Below the pieces are notes generated by a model that worked only from the letters and a program-made list of their open reading frames with translations, did no database searches and was not told the origin of the DNA. From assembly GCA_023515795.1 (NCBI GenBank), contig JALGPX010000056.1, positions 1 through 64,000 on the forward strand: a stretch of DNA of 64,000 bases, read 5' to 3'. This DNA is from Amoeboaphelidium occidentale (Eukaryota; Aphelidiomycota; Aphelidea). Made by a program: the position numbers and the translations under genes. Below, piece after piece: positions 56,487 through 64,000 of this stretch; the first letter of the stretch is position 1; each line of letters opens with the position of its first letter.

Positions 56487-59400
56487 CTAAAAATCCACTT
56501 TGGTTTCACCACTACCACTACCGGCTGATTTCAATTTACTATTTCTTCTGTCTAACGGATTCCACCACTTTTTCTTCTTTTCTTCGCTTCCTTGACTTCC
56601 TTCTCTTTTATGGCTTGAAGCACTTTTAGGTCCATTCGATGGATCCAACAAGAAATGCACAGCTTTTGGAACGTCGAAATCGTATCTTGATAAAGCATCA
56701 CTAGCCTGTGCCTCGGTAAATCCCATATCCATGACCTCCTTAATAGATGCCTCCGGAGCCTTTTGCTTTCCGGACGTGACGCTAGTTGGTTTCTTTTCCG
56801 CGAACGGATCTTCAGAGAATGCAGGAACCTTATCAAATGTACTGAAAGGATCATCTTGAAAAACATTAGTGCTTCCAAAAGGATTCTCTGTTTTTGATGT
56901 AGTTGTTGCAAAAGGATCATTATCAAAGGTGGATAATTGTGTTCCAACCTTCGCTATGTTGCTATTGGAATCTGGGAAAGCGGAAGAGAAATCTTCAAAC
57001 TTGAAGGGTTCATTACCATCTGCCAACTGGTTCAAGTTTCCTTTCGTAGCAAAAGGATCATCTCCAACTGTAACAGGAGACGAGAGTCCAGACTCCATTG
57101 TAGGACTCTTCTTCGGCTTTAAACCACTCTTGTTCTCACCAAAAGGATTGCTTTCAAAGAAATCTGCAGTAAAGTCTTTCTCTATAGCAACAGTAACTAC
57201 AGGCGGGGAAGCAGTTGAAAGTTTCTTGAATTCTTCTTCAAAGTCGTCAAATGGAGATTTAGTCTTGGATGGCGCAGGAGCATTTTTCGCCTCTGTAATG
57301 ATTCCTTTGCTCTCCATTTGCTTCTCGAAATTATCCAAAGTAGGAAACTTTTCTTGAAAGTCAGAATCGGCGCTCTTAATGTCTGATTTAGTCGGAGATG
57401 AGCTTCCCAAATCTTCGAAATCGCTAAAAGGGTCTTTTGCCTTCTTTGAAGAAATGGAACCTGCAGTGGTCGGAACATTAAAAGCATCAGAAAAGGCAGA
57501 AGAAGCATCGATCGGTACTTTTTCAGCTGTTCTTTCTGGTTTTGCAGGCGATGGAGTTGAAGAGAAAGCATCGTCAAAAGTTGTTTCAAATATCGCATTT
57601 GTAGGAGGTGATACCAAATTAGATTTGTTGCTTGGTGTAGTATCAGGAAATAGAGGTACCAGAACTGCAGGTGATACTCCGGCTGAAAAAGACCTTACAG
57701 AATCTTTTCTGTCAACCACATTCGGCTTTATCGAAGCAGCAACAGAGTCTGATTTTGCTGATGTGATTGAACGAGCATCCCAATTGACTGCAGAAACAGG
57801 AATTTCACTCTCAGTCGCTTTTTTAACTGAAAGTACTGGCGTAGGTCCAAAGGAAGCGCGCTGCTTAAGTTCCATAACATCAACTTTTTTTGAAGCGATT
57901 TGTTCAGTGAGTTTTGATATATCATTTTGAAGCTTAGGCGCCTGTTCTTTTGCTGTCTCTATCTTTCTCTGTAATTCTTCATATTCAGCCTGCTGTCTCT
58001 TGAATTGATTTTCTAAATCAAGTTTGATCTTTTCCAATTCAGCATTCTGGCTTTCCAACATTTGCAATTCTTCCGTTAAATCATTGATCCACTTCTTTCC
58101 ATCAGAAGTACGTTGCTTTAACATTTCACTCTCTCTGTTATCGATTTCAACTTTGGCACGCAAGCTCGTTATTTGTGCGCTAATGGAAGTGTATGTGCTT
58201 TGCAATTCTAAGAATGACTTATACTCAGCATCTTTTGATGCTGTGGATCCTTGAAGCTTCTCTTCCAATTCTTTCTGTTCCGCCGTCAATGACTTTATCT
58301 TGTTTTCAAGTGCTGCTTTTTTGGCAGTATACTCAGCCAAGTCATTTTGAGCTTGTAAATTATCTCTCTGTAACTGATTATTCTTGTCATGAATGAAATT
58401 AAATTCTTTCTGCTTTTCTAAAAACGCACTCTTTGCTTCTTTCAATCCTGGAACATCAGCAATTGATGACGACAAACCAAGCGGACCACCAAACATACTG
58501 GCAGCAGGAGATACTAAAGTGGAATGAACCAAAGAGTTAGGCAGCAGAGATTTTGGTAAACTTGGTGGCAATTGAGCTCCGTTTCGTTTCTTCTGTATCA
58601 AGAACCATCCAATACAAAAACGTTCCTTATCAACCATTCTGTTACTAGTTTTATCATAATCCATAAGCTCCCAAATTTGAGATAAGACTTGATCAGGAAG
58701 TTCAGATTTCTTGAAGAAATTAACAACTTCATCGGGATTCAGGTAGCCTCTCTTTGTAGTATCCAAATTAGAAAAAAACTGTTCTGCTTTTGCTCTTTCA
58801 TCTACAGGCATGACCCATTCCGTCCCTAATACTGATGACGATGAAGGCAATAAACTTGGCTGTAAAGCACTTGGAGGAATGGATGCAGGCAAAACTTGCA
58901 TTACGCCTTGCAGTTTTAGCTGTATCAACCACATTGCCATCAAGAACGATTGCTGATTGAGAAAGCCATTCTGTTGGGTATCAACCAATTTCCAAACCTG
59001 AGATAGAAAATCTTCCGGAAGCCTTGACTGTAAAAATATACTTCTGGCAGAGTTTGCATCGATCTGTAGGTTCCTTTGCGACTTATTGAACATGTCCAAA
59101 TATCTCTGCTTATCTGCTGGAGGAATATTAAACATATCAGGGTTGGAAGACCCAGTAACATGGAGTGGAAGAACTGATGCAGATGTACCAAGTGAAACAG
59201 AACTTTCAAACCCTTCCAGCTTGACCAATACTTGCACTGGCTGGTTCATTGCATTTAGATCAATCGGCCTTTGGTTCTGAGCTGCAGACATAAGCCTCAA
59301 AGCCTGAGCAAATCCTTTAGTCCTCACATTCCCTGTAGCAGAATCTTTTTCTACCATGTTCCATATTTGAGACAGAACTTGCTCAGGTAACTTTGATCTT

Positions 59401-59525
59401 TTCCATAACTGAACAGACTCTGGAGCAGTAAAGAATCCCTTTTTGGTTGTATCAGCAGAGTTAAAGACGTTTGCGTAGAATAATTTTTCCTCTGGAGACA
59501 ATTGGATGTCGTTAAATTCCACCAT
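56487..59525 (-). CDS. EPS15/Ede1-type endocytic scaffold
   Basis: 1012 aa. Three EH domains (about residues 8-95, 128-215, 243-330) each have the W.....D..G.L pattern, for example VWKLVDTQQNGFL. A long coiled coil spans about 360-560. The C-terminal half is disordered with many DPF/NPF-like motifs (DPFAT, NPFGE, DPFST) for AP2 and clathrin adaptors. A UBA domain (VMDMGFTEAQASDALSRYDF) lies near 925-960, then a basic WWNPLDRR tail. Ede1 also ends in UBA. It nucleates early clathrin endocytic sites at the plasma membrane. The gene is intronless. Start is 85 bp from the metacaspase start. Confidence 0.95.
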   Translation of the reverse strand: MVEFNDIQLSPEEKLFYANVFNSADTTKKGFFTAPESVQLWKRSKLPEQVLSQIWNMVEKDSATGNVRTKGFAQALRLMSAAQNQRPIDLNAMNQPVQVLVKLEGFESSVSLGTSASVLPLHVTGSSNPDMFNIPPADKQRYLDMFNKSQRNLQIDANSARSIFLQSRLPEDFLSQVWKLVDTQQNGFLNQQSFLMAMWLIQLKLQGVMQVLPASIPPSALQPSLLPSSSSVLGTEWVMPVDERAKAEQFFSNLDTTKRGYLNPDEVVNFFKKSELPDQVLSQIWELMDYDKTSNRMVDKERFCIGWFLIQKKRNGAQLPPSLPKSLLPNSLVHSTLVSPAASMFGGPLGLSSSIADVPGLKEAKSAFLEKQKEFNFIHDKNNQLQRDNLQAQNDLAEYTAKKAALENKIKSLTAEQKELEEKLQGSTASKDAEYKSFLELQSTYTSISAQITSLRAKVEIDNRESEMLKQRTSDGKKWINDLTEELQMLESQNAELEKIKLDLENQFKRQQAEYEELQRKIETAKEQAPKLQNDISKLTEQIASKKVDVMELKQRASFGPTPVLSVKKATESEIPVSAVNWDARSITSAKSDSVAASIKPNVVDRKDSVRSFSAGVSPAVLVPLFPDTTPSNKSNLVSPPTNAIFETTFDDAFSSTPSPAKPERTAEKVPIDASSAFSDAFNVPTTAGSISSKKAKDPFSDFEDLGSSSPTKSDIKSADSDFQEKFPTLDNFEKQMESKGIITEAKNAPAPSKTKSPFDDFEEEFKKLSTASPPVVTVAIEKDFTADFFESNPFGENKSGLKPKKSPTMESGLSSPVTVGDDPFATKGNLNQLADGNEPFKFEDFSSAFPDSNSNIAKVGTQLSTFDNDPFATTTSKTENPFGSTNVFQDDPFSTFDKVPAFSEDPFAEKKPTSVTSGKQKAPEASIKEVMDMGFTEAQASDALSRYDFDVPKAVHFLLDPSNGPKSASSHKREGSQGSEEKKKKWWNPLDRRNSKLKSAGSGSGETKVDF

Positions 59526-59610
59526 TTTTTAAAGCTGCAAGTTGTGATTCTGAAATGAAGTTCTGATTCACTGATTTCCTACGTCGCACAACTTTAATCT
59601 CCTTCACGAA

Positions 59611-60681
59611 ATGTCCTTCTTGAAAAATTTGGCTAAAAACGAACAGCTTATCAACAAAGCAATTGATATGGGTGCAAAGTTCCTTGGTGGTAACGATGGT
59701 ACGGCTGGAAGGGCCTCTGAAACTGCAAACGAAGAATGGTCTTCTCATCAGCACCAGTCTCAAGGAAGTACTAAGAAGGCGCTATTTATCGGTATCAACT
59801 ATTTTGGCACGAAGGCTGAACTGCGCGGTTGTATTCAGGATGTTAAGAATATCAAAGCGTTTATCGAGCAAGTTGGCTTTCCTCAAGAAAACTTTGTGGT
59901 ACTAACGGATGACCAGCAAAATCAACAATTCCAGCCTACCAGGGAAAACATTCTAAATGCGATGAAATGGTTAGTCAGTGGAGCTAAGCCTGGTGATGTG
60001 TTGTTTTTGCATTACTCTGGACATGGTTCTCACCAGAAGGATCAGGATGGCGATGACGGAGATGGTCGTGATGAAACCATCTGTCCAGTTGATTATGAGC
60101 GTGCAGGCATGATTTGTGACGATGAAATGCACGAACTTATGGTGAAACCATTGCAAGCTGGTGTCAAATTTGTTTCCATTTTTGATTGTTGTCACTCTCA
60201 TTCCATTCTGGACCTTCCTTACACATACAGCGTTGATGGTCATTTGGAAATTATTGAAACTGATAATCGTATCGCTGCAGCTAAACAATTCGCTAAAGCT
60301 GGAATCCACTACATGAGCGGTCGAAAGCAAGAAGCTGTTCGTGGCTTGATGGACAGTTTCAAGACTTTGTCAAGTTCAAGCTCAAGTCAGTCCGGTAGCG
60401 CAGTCTCAAAAGAAAAACAGGAAGAGAAGACTGCCCAGGCTGACGTTATTCAGTTCTCTGGTTGTCTTGATAGTCAAACTAGTGCTGATGCGACAATCAA
60501 TGGACATGCAACTGGTGCCATGTCTTATGCTTTCATGGAAGTTATGAGAAGAAATAATTTTAGTGTCTCATTTCAGCAATTATTGAAAGAAATCAGAGAA
60601 ATCTTGCATGGAAAATATTCTCAGACTCCTCAAATGTCTGCAGGAAGGAAGCTTCGAATGGATGTCCCATTCCACTTATGA
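59611..60681 (+). CDS. Type I metacaspase
   Basis: 356 aa. A short, acidic/Ser-rich prodomain precedes the caspase-like p20 region: KALFIGINYF, then FLHYSGHGSHQKDQDGDDGD with the catalytic His and the acidic calcium-binding stretch, then VSIFDCCHSHSILDLP with the catalytic Cys. The p10 part includes FSGCLDSQTSADA and GAMSYAFMEVM. A linker with Ser-rich repeats (about residues 250-275) joins them. These calcium-dependent cysteine peptidases cut after Arg/Lys and act in stress and aggregate control. No Pro/Gln-rich long prodomain as in yeast Mca1. TGA stop. Confidence 0.94.
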   Translation: MSFLKNLAKNEQLINKAIDMGAKFLGGNDGTAGRASETANEEWSSHQHQSQGSTKKALFIGINYFGTKAELRGCIQDVKNIKAFIEQVGFPQENFVVLTDDQQNQQFQPTRENILNAMKWLVSGAKPGDVLFLHYSGHGSHQKDQDGDDGDGRDETICPVDYERAGMICDDEMHELMVKPLQAGVKFVSIFDCCHSHSILDLPYTYSVDGHLEIIETDNRIAAAKQFAKAGIHYMSGRKQEAVRGLMDSFKTLSSSSSSQSGSAVSKEKQEEKTAQADVIQFSGCLDSQTSADATINGHATGAMSYAFMEVMRRNNFSVSFQQLLKEIREILHGKYSQTPQMSAGRKLRMDVPFHL

Positions 60682-60844
60682 GGGGATTTAATGAATAAAC
60701 GCTTTTGTTAAGTGAGGATACAGCGCGATGTTTCGTGAGTCAGAAGCTCCGCTGATTCAGTGTGAGTCACAATGCATCCCATATAAAGACACCGCAAAGT
60801 CAATCATTTCATATTTGTTTGTGAAACGCGAAGGATTATTTCTC

Positions 60845-61555
60845 ATGTCTCTAAGTAAGCCTGAACACATCGACATGCAAAAGGTCTACACTGACCCCGT
60901 CTACAGATTTGAATATTTGGCCAAGTTTGCTGATTTTGGCCAAGAAGACATCGACGCTATCCACGCCTCAGCTGGCGCAGTTGCTCCTTTGGTTCCTGTG
61001 ATTGTCGACAAAGTCTACGAAAAGCTCTTCTCATTTGATGTTACCAAGGAAGTGTTCTTGAAAAGAAATGCTGGTTTCAGTGGCAAATTGGCTCACGATT
61101 TAACTGACTTGACACTGGAGAATGAACAAATCAAGTTTCGTAAAGATTTCTTGGGAAAGTATCTGACAAAGCTCGTTACTGGAAAGTACGATCACAACTT
61201 CATCAGATATCTTGACTATGTTGGCAAGATTCATGTAAACTTGAAGGGAAGTTCCGGAAAGGCGCATATTGATTATGTGCATTGTTCTGCTCTGTTTGGC
61301 TTTGTGACTTCTTTTGTTGTTGATGCTTTAATGAATGCTGGTTTGCCTCACGATGTTGAAAAGAAGACTGTTTTGGCATTTAACAAGTTGTTGTGGATTC
61401 AAAACGATTTCTTTGCAAAGTGGTACGTACGTGACGGTGATCAGTACACCCATTTGAGTGAAACCACAAAGACTCCTTTCCAGAAGGCTGTCACTCCACT
61501 CTCGATTCTCGTAGCAGGGTTTGCTATTGCAGCAGCCATCTACATGAAGAAATAA
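60845..61555 (+). CDS. Tail-anchored protoglobin-domain protein
   Basis: 236 aa starting MSLSKPEHID. A protoglobin/globin-coupled-sensor-like domain spans about residues 10-195: KFADFGQEDIDAIHASAG, then DYVGKIHVNL with the likely haem-ligating His, followed by HIDYVHCSALFGF. A hydrophobic helix near the end (SILVAGFAIAAAIYM) with Lys residues after it fits a tail anchor in ER or mitochondrial outer membrane. The frame opens at 60728, but ATATAAAG at about 60781 is a better promoter for the internal Met. It may sense or bind O2/NO. The stop TAA is within GAAATAAAG. Confidence 0.85.
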   Translation: MSLSKPEHIDMQKVYTDPVYRFEYLAKFADFGQEDIDAIHASAGAVAPLVPVIVDKVYEKLFSFDVTKEVFLKRNAGFSGKLAHDLTDLTLENEQIKFRKDFLGKYLTKLVTGKYDHNFIRYLDYVGKIHVNLKGSSGKAHIDYVHCSALFGFVTSFVVDALMNAGLPHDVEKKTVLAFNKLLWIQNDFFAKWYVRDGDQYTHLSETTKTPFQKAVTPLSILVAGFAIAAAIYMKK

Positions 61556-61589
61556 AGTCAAAAAGAAGCTTTATTCTAATAAAAGACCA

Positions 61590-63200
61590 TTAAAGCGCCA
61601 ACAATAGACCTAATATCAAGCAGAACCCCATGTAATTCTTTCCAATTGATCTTGAAGCATCACTTTCAATCCCACCAACTGGAGAAGTCTGCGTTGGCGT
61701 CTGTGACGTTGTTGCTGAAGTAGATTCAGCAGTTGTGATCGTTAACTCGTAACTTTTAGTAGGAGGAAATTCTGTTTCAACATCTGAACTAAAGCTTGAG
61801 CTGGAACTTGATGAATAAGATTCGCTGCTACTGGTTGATGTACTTGTTTCTGGCGTGGTTGGTGTGGATATACTTGGGGTAACCTCGTTAGACGTACTTA
61901 AATAAGTAGTGGTCTCTTGAATACTTGAATGCATAGTTGTTGTTTCAAAAGTGGTCATCTCATATGTGGTCGAGTACACAGTAGTTGGAGTTGTAGAAGC
62001 AGTTGTCTCTGGGTTTTCAGGTTCATTAAAATTAAAACTTAAAACCTTGATCGTGCTTCCATATGCAACAGCCAACATTTCTGTTGCTGTATTCCAAGCC
62101 AAACTATTTGGTGTTCCAGATCCTAGCGGTGCAGTCACAAGTTGAAGTTCTCCATTAATATCATAAAAGCCGATCTCAACATTATTCCCTGCAACAAAGA
62201 AATCTGTGCTGCCAGGAACAAAAATAATCGGATTCACACGGAAGCCGAATGAATCCGAAACAAATTGTGTCGTGATATTCGCTAACACAATCGAAGTAGA
62301 ATATCTAAAATTAGCATCCAAAATATTTGCCTCTCCGGAAGCTGAGGTCAAATACATGAAGCCAGAAGACGGCGCTGGTCTCGCGACTAATTGAAGCGGG
62401 AATGTTGCAGATGTAGAAGTTGTGCCAGAAGACAAAACATTTCCGTTTGATAACGAATGGACACTGTAAGCAAAAGTCGTCGATCCACCAACTGAAGATT
62501 TCGCCATGATGTACAACTTGCCTGCACCTGCATCTGAAGTCATACGAGCATACGGTGCTGCATAAAGGGCAGTATTACCAGTAGAATAGGATTTGGAGTA
62601 AATTTGAACTTGATTGACGATTGATGACACTGACGCCTTGATTCCATAGTACACAGGATTTCCATTGTAAACATTGATCATGGAGTAGAGAAAATAGACA
62701 CCGCCCTCTGGCAACACAACACTATCGATCAATCTTCCGACAACGCTTGTACCTCTGAAGAATTGTGACGATATCAAAGTTCCGTTTGAAGCGTAATACA
62801 TGTTGACAAAAGCAGCATATTCACTTGAAGGAATATAGTTGTCCGCAAAGAAACCTGAACAGTAAATCTACATGATTATGATGGTATTATTACCCCACGT
62901 GGTTCCAAATACTAAAACTCTATCAGAAATGTAGGCAACGTTTGAAGGAGCACATGCGCCACCTGTAACATCTAAGCTTGATCTCCATTGTTCCGAGCCA
63001 GCACTATCGTATCTGATTAAGATCAGCTTCCTTGGAGTTCCAGCAACTGAAACGCTGTACATATCACCATCTTCCGTTGTACAGACTTGAGCTTGACCTC
63101 CTGGGAGATCCAAAGTCATTTCTGTGGTGTAGTTCAACGGAGATACTGCAGAAGCGCAAACAAGGAACAGGATAAGTAGAAGATATTGATGAAGCATCAT
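61590..63200 (-). CDS. Ser/Thr-rich cell-surface protein, possibly GPI-anchored
   Basis: 523 aa from exons 63200-62894 and 62854-61590, joined by a 39-nt intron (GTAATA...TTCAG). A signal peptide (MMLHQYLLLILFLVCASAV) is followed by a beta-rich domain to about residue 370 with repeated short strands that resemble a propeller or SBBP-like repeats. Then a Ser/Thr/Glu-rich stalk and a hydrophobic C-terminal end (NYMGFCLILGLLLAL) fit a GPI signal or membrane anchor. Expected to be exposed at the wall or plasma membrane. No enzyme family recognised. Confidence 0.75.
62855..62893 (-). other. 39-nt intron in surface-protein gene
   Basis: Donor GTAATA and acceptor TTCAG on the minus strand, phase 1. 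It joins TTWG to FFADNYIPSSEY and removes the TAG that would end exon 1. Confidence 0.85.
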
Positions 63201-63427
63201 TTCTTAGCTCACAAAGAATTAGCGTGGACGCTACTGGTTGTGAACGCTGTAACCATGGCAACGAGCAATCCACTATACGCACGTGAAGCATTCACCTGCG
63301 GTGAAAGCACTACTTGGTCGAGAGGCAAAGTTTTAAGTTTATTTATGTTGCTTTCAACAGCGTCTTCAAACCTTATTGGTGCTTCGACGTTGACTCACCA
63401 AATGCGACGAAATATTTGTTTCTAAAA
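63201..63427. other. Divergent intergenic region
   Basis: 227 bp between the surface-protein start and the F-box gene. A plus-strand ORF at 63186-63425 overlaps the start of the surface-protein gene and looks non-coding. No RNA gene seen. Confidence 0.4.
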
Positions 63428-64000
63428 ATGACACACAGAAATCTATTGGATCTTCCTTCAGAACTTATACAGTTTATTGCATCATTCTTGGATGATTACA
63501 GCCTTTGTTGCTTCAAGGAATCTTCGGTGATCATAGAATCAACACTGAACTGTATCGCGTTTGATATCGCATGGCTGAAAAATATCGCCGAAGAAAGTAG
63601 TATAATCTACCTACTCAATAACGAGTACATGTTTAATAATTGGAAGGAAATTTTAGAACGTCTTCTGGAGGACGAACAGGAGTTTGTTCGACATTTCACT
63701 GCTCGACTTACGAAATATGCTCATACATGGAAGAGAGAAGTGGATCAAGTTGGCTCTATTTCCAAAAGACGCTCAACAATGATTCGTATAACTCACGAGT
63801 TGAGGTGCATATTTGATAGACACGCATGCTCCGCGCCGAAAAATCTCAAACTTGTGAGTAAAGAGTTTGAACAATGCAAGAATCAGAATCTTGAGCTATT
63901 GAAATCAAACACATGGCATTTAATGGAAGATTTATTTTTCAAAATGTGGTTTGCTGAGCAGCTCCAGTATAAATGGGATTATGATGAAAACTTTGACATT
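63428..64000 (+). CDS. F-box-like protein, 3' end outside the window
   Basis: Open for 191 codons to the window edge. The N-terminus MTHRNLLDLPSELIQFIAS has the LP.E....I..FL pattern of an F-box, which would dock on Skp1 in an SCF ubiquitin ligase. The remainder is charged and helical without recognised repeats; the substrate-binding part is not in view. The last codons show no stop. It begins 228 bp from the surface-protein start. Confidence 0.65.
   Translation, partial: MTHRNLLDLPSELIQFIASFLDDYSLCCFKESSVIIESTLNCIAFDIAWLKNIAEESSIIYLLNNEYMFNNWKEILERLLEDEQEFVRHFTARLTKYAHTWKREVDQVGSISKRRSTMIRITHELRCIFDRHACSAPKNLKLVSKEFEQCKNQNLELLKSNTWHLMEDLFFKMWFAEQLQYKWDYDENFDI

Noticed and set aside
62855-62880. 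A 17-nt intron (GTAGAT...TTCAG) in the surface-protein gene
   Set aside because: A 39-nt GT-AG interval ending at the same acceptor keeps the frame and matches the size of other introns in the window.
63186-63425. 79-codon plus-strand ORF before the F-box gene
   Set aside because: It overlaps the start of the surface-protein gene on the other strand and shows no family resemblance.
1-64000. Reassigned stop codons (TAA/TAG as sense codons) to explain the in-frame stops
   Set aside because: TAA, TAG and TGA all terminate well-supported genes here (for example TAA in RPL12, TAG in SURF6, TGA in cysteine dioxygenase), so a global change of code does not fit. Local readthrough remains open.
1-64000. 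CRISPR arrays, rRNA or tRNA genes
   Set aside because: No regularly spaced direct repeats of CRISPR type and no convincing cloverleaf with A and B boxes were seen by eye. A tRNAscan-SE or Infernal run would be decisive.

Overview
This is nuclear DNA from a small-genome eukaryote, not a prokaryote. The evidence is spliced ribosomal-protein, CCT-chaperonin and cyclophilin genes, very short GT-AG introns (most 32-61 nt), AATAAA poly(A) signals next to stop codons, an importin-alpha, SPO11, a metacaspase and an EPS15-type endocytic scaffold. Gene spacing is very tight, with start codons 6 bp apart in one divergent pair and stop codons 5 bp apart in one convergent pair. GATA-type fingers, a CTL/PNS1-like transporter, a YFH7-like kinase and a Fanzor nuclease fit an early-diverging fungal or near-fungal lineage (chytrid, rozellid or aphelid grade). 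That placement is inference. About ten genes encode proteins with signal peptides, several of them unrecognised, as might be expected of a parasite or osmotroph.

Layout. 0-5 kb: a divergent pair of secretory-pathway dynamin-like GTPases, one with an intact GTPase site and one degenerate, sharing a 170-bp promoter with a 30-bp-spaced repeat. 5-18 kb: PRL phosphatase, SETD6-like methyltransferase, NAA20, choline-transporter-like protein, CCT4, a METTL24-like enzyme, SURF6/Rrp14 and two secreted orphans. 18-20 kb: two tandem GATA-finger genes. 20-33 kb: P-loop kinase, cyclophilin, cysteine dioxygenase, tyrosine phosphatase, cupin, CRIB protein, importin-alpha-like protein, RPL10, a glutamate/cysteine-sulfinate decarboxylase with an in-frame TAA, and a seven-TM protein. 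33-41 kb: a trinucleotide-repeat-rich island with a secreted protein, SPO11, a Cwc21/SRRM2-like splicing factor and mitochondrial uL10. It is broken by five single-N contig joins, each flanked by duplicated sequence. 41-50 kb: RPL12, a helical orphan, three secreted alpha/beta-hydrolase-like genes (one lacking its nucleophile), COX15 and a ZIP zinc transporter. 50.2-56.5 kb: an accessory block with a frameshifted putative 2OG-oxygenase gene and a large Fanzor gene. 56.5-64 kb: EPS15/Ede1, metacaspase, tail-anchored protoglobin, a Ser/Thr-rich surface protein and an F-box gene that runs off the end.

The most interesting locus is 52805-56411. If the duplicated flanks of the 21-N gap are collapsed and one 50-nt intron is removed, a single 1140-codon frame results. 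It joins an N-terminal FEN1/XPG-type nuclease, with all seven metal-binding acidic positions recognisable, to a C-terminal Fanzor/TnpB-type RuvC plus zinc ribbon with its catalytic acids and four cysteines intact. Two in-frame stops (TAG, TAA) interrupt only the FEN-like half. A perfect 12-bp inverted repeat lies 344 bp upstream. This is either a recently damaged dual-nuclease mobile element or a gene expressed through micro-introns or readthrough.

Functional links: cysteine dioxygenase and the cysteine-sulfinate-decarboxylase-like gene could form a hypotaurine route. RPL10, RPL12, SURF6, uL10m and CCT4 are ordinary housekeeping genes. The paired intact and degenerate secreted GTPases and hydrolases suggest duplication followed by loss of catalysis as a recurrent theme in the secretome.
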